From Tanypteryx hageni (Eukaryota; Arthropoda; Insecta; Odonata; Petaluridae), in the NCBI GenBank assembly GCA_028673005.1, contig CM054116.1, forward strand, positions 81,604,572 to 81,668,571: a stretch of DNA of 64,000 bases, in the 5' to 3' direction. The position numbers and the translations under genes are program-made. Under the pieces are notes generated by a model, which saw nothing but the letters and a program-made list of their open reading frames with translations, was not told the origin of the DNA and did not search any database. This document shows positions 55,491 to 64,000 of this stretch, piece after piece (positions within the stretch are counted from its first letter, which is position 1; the number at the start of each line of letters is the position of its first letter).

Positions 55491-58400
55491 AAGTGTTTAT
55501 TTTTGGTGTATCTAATTATTCCAACAATGAATTTTACTATTTTATTAATAAGTGATTACATACTGAAAATTAAGTATGTTTTCTTTGAGAGCATGTGCTC
55601 ATTATCCTTGTGATATCAGTGGTAACATTGAGAAACATCTTGAGAGTACCCTACTCATTCTTTCATCGAAATAGTTCATTAGTATTCATCTGAAAAACAG
55701 CAAAGCAGACTCTACTTGAATTTTATGTATCTGATTTGAACACACTATAGCGTGAATTGATGGAAAGCAGGAGAAACACTTTCTCCATTGACCAGTAATT
55801 GAATCTTCCACTTGCCAGATCACTGAATGTTTGACTGGCTATCACACCTTGGAGATTTAATTAATTTTCATTGGTTGTTCTCCACAGAGGACATCTGCTG
55901 AGGAAGATTATTACTAGCCTAAACTCAACCAGAAATACCTACTCTAAAAGCAGGAGAATTAATATCTGGGTAGTGTTGTGATAGAATACTACCAGACAAG
56001 TAGATGACCCATGTAGAGAACCTAGCTACGCCACTGAATGTGGGAGTTAAACCCCTCCTCCCATCTACATATGTGCCAAAGTATTTTTTCTTTTGCTCTG
56101 GTTAAGTTTTTGTTCCATGATTAGATTTCTTCAATTTATTTAAAGCAGCATTATAGAACTAGTTGTTTTTAATATGCAATTACATTGTTATCACTTGAAT
56201 AATGCATACGTGATTGTATTCTGAACAGGCTAGAGCAGGTATGGCAAATGATTTTTGTGCTGCATGCCAAGAAAGTAATGTGAATCATCAGAATTTTTTG
56301 TGTGTGCCAGGAATGGCTTGTATTTGCCATCCCTGGGCTAGAGGTATGTTCCCATGAACATGGTGCATGCAGAGAGGACAGATCCATCTTCATCAAATTG
56401 GCAAAGAACAGTTGACTTCAGTAATGTGCACCTCATATATTAACCTTTATTGTACAGCGGCCGTTTACATTGGTGCCTCTCATATTTTTTGGTATCGGAG
56501 CTCAAAGAACATACATTAGGTAATATGAGAACCAATAATAATAAATCTGAAACATGTTAACACACTGTGTCGCTGTATGGCGTCACTCGGCCATGAAAGC
56601 ATACATCCCCATATGGGGATGCCTGACTGTTAAAGGTTAAGTATATTTGTGTTACAGCTCATCGTCGTCTGAACGATTTTTTGATTGTTGGAGTTATCAT
56701 CATGATCAATTGGATTTCAGTAATAAGGTGAGTTTGATATTTCACATTAGGAATTAAGTTAACATATTTGCAGTAATAATATGCATGTAAAATGCTTAAA
56801 TATTATTAGATAATTTCGGATTCTTCTCTTCTCTACACAAAATAGTACATAATTAACGTGATTATTTTTATTCCATTTTAATGTATGTACACTTGAAATT
56901 TTAATGTAATTTACTGAGTTGGAGGGTTACAAGCAGTTTTTAGGAAACTACAGTGATGGATTTAGGGCGGGGGTCGCACATAGCATGCACATTGGCCGGA
57001 GACGGGTCCCTTGAGGTAAAAAAATGTTTGTGTATATAATGTTAAATGTCTCAATATAAAAATCAGAGGAACCTCTCTATGAATCCATAGAAAAGCATTT
57101 GTTAAGAGGTGTCATAAATGAGGGTAGCTGTTAGGAGCAGTTTCACTGTATATTTAGATTGCAAGGCTCCTAACTGCTTAGTGACAGTGGTTTTATGTTT
57201 TGGTCATTGAATTCTTCAGAATATTGTTTTTTTATTTACTCCAAGTTGTAGCTGAATTTGAGATTTTATCTCTTGCTCTTTGATTGCTTGAAAAGGTCAT
57301 TTTTGCTTGTTTTAAAATTAGGGAATCAATTGACAAATTGTGTAATCGGTTTACAATGGTTGATCAGAAATAAGCAAAACTGATAATCATTAGGACGTAT
57401 TTTGCTTCATATTTAACTTTGAATACATTGAATGAATTGCTGTTTTCCCTATCTATATTCATAACTGCAAAGGAAGGGGCATGGGCATTTCAGTTATGTA
57501 ACTGTATTTGTCTATAATAATATGTTTAATCAATTTTTACAATTTTCTGTATTGAATTACACTGCATATTTTATCTTTTATCACACTTGAAGAGTAGGCA
57601 AAAGGAGACAAAAGCAGGCTGTGTGGTTATACATCGAATTTGGAAGGGTAAAGCGCTGTGCTGTCCAGAGCAATGAATGCAGAGCCATTCTGTGCTAATA
57701 AGGAATGTACCCTTAATGTAGGAGAGCTGTATATTGGTAAGTGGGTGTGAGAATAGGAAGGAGTTGATGTAGTTGGCTAGAGGAAATGGGATAGTGTATC
57801 ACATGATTGTTGCTCTCCATTGCAAATAATAGTGGTTTGTGGAATATGAATAAGCATTCATTATGAACTGCTACTTAGGATTTTAACAATGCATTTAAAA
57901 ATTTCTGATGGCTCTGAATCATTCAACTTGTACCACTTAATTGATAAAAAGTGCAACCTTGAAAATATGTACAGAGCAGGATGTTAAATTTATTTATGCC
58001 ATAGTATTGTGTATTTTCTGAAAAATCTTTGTTAATTCCTTTTTATATTGTCCAGAAAGTGTATCTATTTATCTAGAATTGACTAACCATTTTTGCTTGA
58101 TGTTTTTGTGGTTGATTGTTTGGGGGGGTGTAACATACTTTTCTCTAATAATAAAAATATGTATATAAATTAATACTCACAAATAATGTACTGAATTTGA
58201 AGGAACTATAGATACTATGGTAACATTTTAATTAACATTATTACTGAATTGGTTAATGCACTGATAATTTCATATTATCTAGAGCAGTTTTGGGGGTGCA
58301 CATGTATCCTTGCACATCCCTGGCTATGCCACTGGCATGGATAATAGATAGCCATACTCTTTTACAGTGTGGAAGAAAGTCGATACGTTTTTGAGTATAG

Positions 58401-58860
58401 TTAGTCCTAACTCATAATTTTTATCCTTTCATCTATGAACTAAAAAGATTTAACTACACATGGAATCTGTTGTTTATGAGATTTGGTGATGTATGTTGAT
58501 AGTATTTTCTCTTTAATCTTGTTATATGCGTGTAAGAGTTTAAATCTCTCTCATCTTTCCTAGTAACCAAATAGCTTCAAGCAGCACTTACCTAGTGTGG
58601 TATTGCAGCACAGCATTTTTGCCTTAGTTGTACATATATAACTCCTCACTATTGTTCACCCCTCTATGCACTGGGAAACATGAGAAGTAGAGAAACTGAA
58701 TAAAAGAACAAAGGAATTATAAGCATATGAGAATGTTTTTTAATTTTAATAAAAAGGAGTTAAGGAATTGCATTATTATTTCTCCATTCTTTCTACTCCA
58801 ATTCTATATAACTTCTTAATTCTTACCATACTATATAATAGCAAGTAGTCTTTAGAATTG
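55491..58860. other. Downstream noncoding region
   Basis: AT-rich sequence after UBXN4. It contains isolated hAT-like end words (CTAGCTACGCCACTG at 56024, CAGTGATGGATTTAGGG at 56950, GGCTATGCCACTGG at 58321) and a possible TTAA-bounded palindromic MITE at 56561-56629. No exon-like ORF was recognised. Confidence 0.4.
56561..56629. mobile_element. Possible TTAA-bounded short MITE
   Basis: About 69 bp between TTAA at 56557-56560 and 56630-56633, with an internal perfect palindrome CATCCCCATATGGGGATG. Ends TTAACAC and TTAACAG (inverted) agree only briefly. Confidence 0.35.
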
Positions 58861-58901
58861 AAACTCAATAAAGAGTCATAGCCTTTAGCTATATAGCAAA
58901 A

Positions 58902-60712
58902 ATGAAACTCGATGAAGAGTCCCTCTCGTATCTAGCAAAAATGAAACTCGATGAAGAGTCCCTCTCGTATCTAGCAAAAATGAAACTCGATGAAGAGTCC
59001 CTCTCGTATCTAGCAAAAATGAAACTCGATGAAGAGTCCCTCTCGTATCTAGCAAAAATGAAACTCGATGAAGAGTCCCTCTCGTATCTAGCAAAAATGA
59101 AACTCGATGAAGAGTCCCTCTCGTATCTAGCAAAAATGAAACTCGATGAAGAGTCCCTCTCGTATCTAGCAAAAATGAAACTCGATGAAGAGTCCCTCTC
59201 GTATCTAGCAAAAATGAAACTCGATGAAGAGTCCCTCTCGTATCTAGCAAAAATGAAACTCGATGAAGAGTCCCTCTCGTATCTAGCAAAAATGAAACTC
59301 GATGAAGAGTCCCTCTCGTATCTAGCAAAAATGAAACTCGATGAAGAGTCCCTCTCGTATCTAGCAAAAATGAAACTCGATGAAGAGTCCCTCTCGTATC
59401 TAGCAAAAATGAAACTCGATGAAGAGTCCCTCTCGTATCTAGCAAAAATGAAACTCGATGAAGAGTCCCTCTCGTATCTAGCAAAAATGAAACTCGATGA
59501 AGAGTCCCTCTCGTATCTAGCAAAAATGAAACTCGATGAAGAGTCCCTCTCGTATCTAGCAAAAATGAAACTCGATGAAGAGTCCCTCTCGTATCTAGCA
59601 AAAATGAAACTCGATGAAGAGTCCCTCTCGTATCTAGCAAAAATGAAACTCGATGAAGAGTCCCTCTCGTATCTAGCAAAAATGAAACTCGATGAAGAGT
59701 CCCTCTCGTATCTAGCAAAAATGAAACTCGATGAAGAGTCCCTCTCGTATCTAGCAAAAATGAAACTCGATGAAGAGTCCCTCTCGTATCTAGCAAAAAT
59801 GAAACTCGATGAAGAGTCCCTCTCGTATCTAGCAAAAATGAAACTCGATGAAGAGTCCCTCTCGTATCTAGCAAAAATGAAACTCGATGAAGAGTCCCTC
59901 TCGTATCTAGCAAAAATGAAACTCGATGAAGAGTCCCTCTCGTATCTAGCAAAAATGAAACTCGATGAAGAGTCCCTCTCGTATCTAGCAAAAATGAAAC
60001 TCGATGAAGAGTCCCTCTCGTATCTAGCAAAAATGAAACTCGATGAAGAGTCCCTCTCGTATCTAGCAAAAATGAAACTCGATGAAGAGTCCCTCTCGTA
60101 TCTAGCAAAAATGAAACTCGATGAAGAGTCCCTCTCGTATCTAGCAAAAATGAAACTCGATGAAGAGTCCCTCTCGTATCTAGCAAAAATGAAACTCGAT
60201 GAAGAGTCCCTCTCGTATCTAGCAAAAATGAAACTCGATGAAGAGTCCCTCTCGTATCTAGCAAAAATGAAACTCGATGAAGAGTCCCTCTCGTATCTAG
60301 CAAAAATGAAACTCGATGAAGAGTCCCTCTCGTATCTAGCAAAAATGAAACTCGATGAAGAGTCCCTCTCGTATCTAGCAAAAATGAAACTCGATGAAGA
60401 GTCCCTCTCGTATCTAGCAAAAATGAAACTCGATGAAGAGTCCCTCTCGTATCTAGCAAAAATGAAACTCGATGAAGAGTCCCTCTCGTATCTAGCAAAA
60501 ATGAAACTCGATGAAGAGTCCCTCTCGTATCTAGCAAAAATGAAACTCGATGAAGAGTCCCTCTCGTATCTAGCAAAAATGAAACTCGATGAAGAGTCCC
60601 TCTCGTATCTAGCAAAAATGAAACTCGATGAAGAGTCCCTCTCGTATCTAGCAAAAATGAAACTCGATGAAGAGTCCCTCTCGTATCTAGCAAAAATGAA
60701 ACTCGATGAAGA
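58902..60712. repeat. 39-bp minisatellite, 46 identical full units
   Basis: The unit starts ATGAAACTCGATGAAGAGTC and ends TCGTATCTAGCAAAA. Unit starts run from 58902 to 60696 in exact 39-bp steps: 46 full units plus a partial 47th. I saw no variant unit. A diverged half-related unit lies just upstream (58858-58901). Because 39 is a multiple of 3, three frames stay open for over 600 codons (plus-strand MKLDEESLSYLAK repeats and two minus-strand frames). These are judged noncoding. Confidence 0.97.
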
Positions 60713-60727
60713 GCTTCCAAGCCTTGA

Positions 60728-60812
60728 AACTAGTCTTATCCACAACAGGAAGTCATATTTCCGAGATTAGTCCTTCGGAATAAGCACTTCCTGTGCTCTC
60801 GGACAAGACTAT
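60728..60812. repeat. Inverted repeat flanking the minisatellite
   Basis: Arms of about 25 bp, ACTAGTCTTATCC...CAGGAAGT and ACTTCCTG...GGACAAGACTA, enclose about 30 bp that itself folds (TCCGAG/ATTCCGAA context). It lies 16 bp after the array. Confidence 0.6.
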
Positions 60813-62783
60813 TCAGCAGCAAGCCTTACTGCTCTCTTTATATAGCAACAGCAAGAACAGGAAGTGACTTATACTCTTGGAAGTCTGGTTTTAACTCCTT
60901 TATGCACATCAGGGGTACTGACACTTCAGCATAAAAATTCCATTAATACCAACAGACTTTGAAAACATAAAATTCAGTTATATATAGTTTATTCTCAGAA
61001 AGTGTATACATTTATTTTGACATTACATATTTTTACATTCCATCTAAGCATATTTGTTAGCCTCTGCAAGGTGGGTCAGCTGGTTTTTTCATCGGAAGAC
61101 TTCATATGATTTGTGTGTAGTACATCATCCTTCTTCCCTCTGCAACAAAATGTTACACAAGCATTGATAAATAAATTTTACTGCAGTTTTTTCATAAATT
61201 AAACAAGTGAATGAATATTACTGTACTGGTAAACAAAATTAGTACTTCATTTTTTGATCTCTAGTTAGTTTACCCAGAAATTTATAATTTGCTTTTGTTA
61301 ATGTTTTGCTGAAAAGCGCCATTTTCTTTGTCATGTCCATACGCATATATCAGGGAAGAATTGGCTAAACCGATTTCAACCAAATTTGGTACAAAGAAAC
61401 TTCACATGAATATAGGACCAAAATGACATCGACTATGCAGGGGAGCCACAATTACAAAGTTAAACTTTTTGATAATTATGAATTTGGAAGGAATTGGTTG
61501 AGGTGTTAAAAAAACATGCATTTTTAGCAAAACAGACATGATATTGAATTAAGATGATCATAGGTTCTACATTGACAAGTATTTTAATGTTATATTTCTG
61601 CTTAAACTGAGAATTATTCTCGAATAAAAGTACCTGAAATGTGGAATCTGTAGACAAAATGTACCAAATACCTCACTATAAAAAGCACATGTGACAAGCT
61701 GTGACATAGCGAAGTACCCTCAACTTCACACATTACTTGGACAGCATAGTCGAACAAATGTAGCATGAAAATTATTTCAGAAATTAAATGATAACCAACA
61801 CATTAAGGCAATTCTTGAAGGTCTCAGTCTCCCAGGTTCTTAAGAAAATAAATCACTTGGAATAATAGCAATTATTTCGATTAAGCTGTAGTGTGTGGAC
61901 TCGAAAAAATCATGAGCACAGTATAATTTAAATTTACCAGATAAATAGTAAAAAAATGTACGGATTTAGGAAAAATAAAGGATTGCCGAACTCGGGACAA
62001 GACGTAAGGGCGGACAAATTAAATCTATTTCCGTTGGTAATATAATTTCTCTCACGAAAAAATCAAAATCGGTTCAAAATAGAAAAAATACCTGCTTTGG
62101 TGAAAAATCATTAACTTCAATGAATTATATGGAACAGAATACCTAAATATTATTTTTTTAGGAAGCACACACCGAATAATTTCCTTGAATTCTTATATCC
62201 GAAACTTTGAGTCTCTCGCCTGTTTTCCTGTGATAAATTCTACGAAAGAAAAATCGATGAAAATGAATCACTCTTCCTTTGAACAGAGCTTCAATTAACA
62301 TTTCAAGTATTTTAATTCGCGTGGAGCAATTAATCGAATAAACTTTCAGTGATTCATTGATGGGATCGCTTACACTGGGATAGAAGAATCCCAGTATAAA
62401 TCACTCAAAATGTAAAACGTTCATTTTAATTAAAACTTTGTTCTAATAATAAAATATGGAAAACGGCGATAAATCGGCATCACCCGTTTTATTTCTACAC
62501 TGACACAATATATGCACGAACTGGATGCATAGATACCAATGTAATAAGGCATATTTTCCTTTTGGTAATAGCATTTAATTTATTGATCCATTTCGATAGT
62601 TATTTAACAAGAACGTATTGAGCAATACTTTACTAAATCAACATAGTAAAGCGAAGTTAGTTAGCTGCCACTGACTTTCTCGGCCGAGAACACCGCTATC
62701 CCCCTCCCCTCATTTTCCCTTCCCCTCTTAAGGCTGCCTGTTGGAGGAAAAGTCACTCGAACTTCTGTCGCTTTTCCCTACGT
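60813..62783. other. Noncoding region between array and SINE
   Basis: AT-rich. It includes the interspersed repeat at 61309-61505. No ORF or splice-bounded exon was recognised. Confidence 0.45.
61309..61505 (-). repeat. Inverted relative of the 146-bp repeat family
   Basis: The reverse complement matches 24300-24535 closely, sharing AACCAATTCCTTCCAAATTC-like and ACCAAATTTGGTTGAAAT words and a GCTTTTCAGC end. It is a dispersed copy of the sequence that forms the tandem array in the Harbinger-like element. Confidence 0.75.
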
Positions 62784-63050
62784 CGGCTCGGTGGCGGAGT
62801 GGGTTTAGCGACCTGCCCCCCAATACCGAGGAAGCGGGTTCAATCCCATCGGTGGAAACGTGCGCTCAAGTGGAGCTAGGTTGAAAAAAGCTTCCATCGA
62901 GAACAGTGAGTTTACATCCGCCCAGAGGACGGGAGTATTTTTTCAGCCTATCGAATCCACCGCTGTGATTAACCCGCTTCTGTATTGGTTGGGCAGTCAC
63001 TAAGCCCATTGCGCTGCCGTGGTCGTCCTCTGTGGCGGGTTTTTGCATCA
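62784..63050 (+). repeat. tRNA-derived SINE, second family
   Basis: The head GGCTCGGTGGCGGAGTGG carries an A box (TGGCGGAGTGG, 62792-62802), with a B box GGTTCAATCCC at 62837-62847. An unrelated tail of about 190 bp runs to about 63050. The head is not a complete cloverleaf, so a functional tRNA gene is unlikely. Confidence 0.7.
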
Positions 63051-63124
63051 GTTTACTAAATTAGATATTTTTTCCAAAGATTATTACTTTTTTTGGCGTT
63101 CACAAAATAGTTAAAATTTTAAAA

Positions 63125-63540
63125 CGCGGGAGGCGATGGGGAAAAATTATCGGCGACGCGAAAAAAAATTATCGGCAACGCGAAAAAATAATCGGCGAAG
63201 CGAAAAAATAATCGGCGAAGCGAAAAAATAATCGGCGAAGCGAAAAAATAATCGGCGAAGAAAAAAAATAATCGGCGAAGCGGAAAAATTATCGGCGACG
63301 AGAAAAAAAATTATCGGCGACACGAAAATTCTGAGGCGAGGGTAAAAAATTAGAGATGAAAAATGAAAGAGGCGGGAAAAACTTAGGCAGCGAACAAAGA
63401 AAGAGAGAAAAAATCGCAGGCGGGGAATAATCGGCGAGAAAAAATCGGAGACGAGGGAAATAAATCGGAGGCGGGGAAAACAAAATAGGGAAAAAATCGG
63501 AGGCAGGGAAAAAGTAACAGGCTGCAAAAATCAAAGGAAA
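63125..63540. repeat. Purine-rich simple-repeat tract
   Basis: Starts with about six 20-bp units close to GAAAAAATAATCGGCGAAGC, then decays into GGCG(A/G)GGAAAAA-type repeats. The minus-strand frames open across it (Phe/Ser/Arg/Leu rich) are artefacts of composition. Confidence 0.85.
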
Positions 63541-64000
63541 AATATCGACAGAAAAAATCGGTACAATATACATTATATATGCACGAACAAAACCGCGAAA
63601 AATGGCATTAATATATCAATAACATCATATTGTCATTATATTGTTTCCTGCCTGCCACGAACGCTGTTATCGTCTAACAAAACGCTTATGAGTCGAGAAC
63701 AGTATTTCCAACCGGAATCGTACTTTAAGTATGGCCTTGATCCCTATTTAATTTTACACCCTTTAAAGTCAACAGTAACGTAATGGGTTCGTTTCTTCTC
63801 TTCATTTGAATAACATAGGAAGAGCTGAAACCTGGAGTGCAGGTCGAAGCGGTCCACAAATTCGTTTTTAACGCCAACATTTCACGTCTTATCGTGGAAA
63901 AATCGTCCGACGTTATTACAAACCTCATTCTTGTTTTTTTCACGAAATTATGTAATCCTAATGGGATTGGGATTTAATATGGATTGTTTTGTTTAAGTCA
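63541..64000. other. End of window, unassigned
   Basis: Somewhat less AT-rich sequence. A 72-codon minus-strand frame (63725-63943) has a fairly protein-like composition but matches no family I know and has no clear splice context. It could be an exon of a neighbouring gene. Confidence 0.25.

Noticed and set aside
58902..60712. CRISPR array
   Set aside because: Units are contiguous identical 39-mers with no spacers, in a eukaryotic context without cas genes.
58885..60770. Three overlapping frames of 611-622 codons as real proteins
   Set aside because: They arise solely because a 39-bp unit without stops in those frames is tandemly repeated. Frames on both strands are equally open, and flanks show no gene structure.
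62784..62860. Functional tRNA gene
   Set aside because: Same reasoning: tRNA-like head with SINE body; acceptor arms do not pair convincingly.
63147..63573. Phe/Ser/Leu-rich minus-strand frames as membrane proteins
   Set aside because: They are translations of a purine-rich simple repeat.

Overview
The window looks like nuclear DNA of an arthropod, most likely an insect with a large, AT-rich, transposon-loaded genome. The evidence is one host gene broken into ten short exons with GT-AG introns (one GC-AG), tRNA-derived SINEs, and a dense mix of mariner, piggyBac, hAT, pogo/Tigger, PIF/Harbinger-like and Ty3/gypsy elements. I see no bacterial operon, CRISPR array or rRNA. I cannot name the species.

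Host gene. The plus strand carries what appears to be the whole coding sequence of a UBX domain protein 4 (UBXN4/erasin) orthologue. It runs from the ATG at 645 to the TGA at 54746 in ten exons, joining in frame to 557 codons. The order is an N-terminal thioredoxin-like domain (exons 1-3), an acidic linker (exon 4), a charged coiled coil (exons 5-6), a UBX domain with the FPR p97-contact motif (exons 7-8), a hydrophobic hairpin (exon 9) and a Ser/Gly-rich tail (exons 9-10). The tail ends in the same motif I recall from vertebrate UBXN4. A polyadenylation signal lies about 720 bp after the stop. No second host gene is convincing in 54.8-64 kb.

Introns and transposons. Introns 3, 4, 5, 7, 8 and 9 are 4-14 kb and are built mostly from mobile elements. 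The youngest is a 5.8-kb Ty3/gypsy retrotransposon (17464-23267, antisense to the host gene, intron 4). It has two identical 205-bp LTRs, a TATT target duplication, a tRNA-Lys-type primer site, a polypurine tract and one open gag-pol frame of 1523 codons. Cut-and-paste elements with recognisable ends are hATs at 4767-5234, 9419-11084, 46934-49293 and 52178-54371 (8-bp duplications); a PIF/Harbinger-like element at 23685-25346; mariners at 31378-32688 and 44069-45361; piggyBacs at 47194-48593, 48634-49222 and 52713-53815 (TTAA); and several pogo/Tigger-like elements sharing a TACCRTATTTAYTC terminus. Most transposases are dead. Nesting is deep: a pogo-like terminal pair at 43444-49583 encloses a mariner, an ORF relic and a hAT that itself holds two piggyBac-type elements.

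Downstream. From 54747 there is the 3' UTR, then repeat-rich noncoding DNA. This includes a 39-bp minisatellite of 46 identical full units (58902-60695), a SINE (62784-63050) and a purine-rich simple-repeat tract (63125-63540).

I did not find a convincing new biological system. The most useful items are the near-intact gypsy element, the perfectly homogeneous 39-bp array, the nested transposon stack in intron 8, and two relics of an uncharacterised multi-copy arthropod ORF family.
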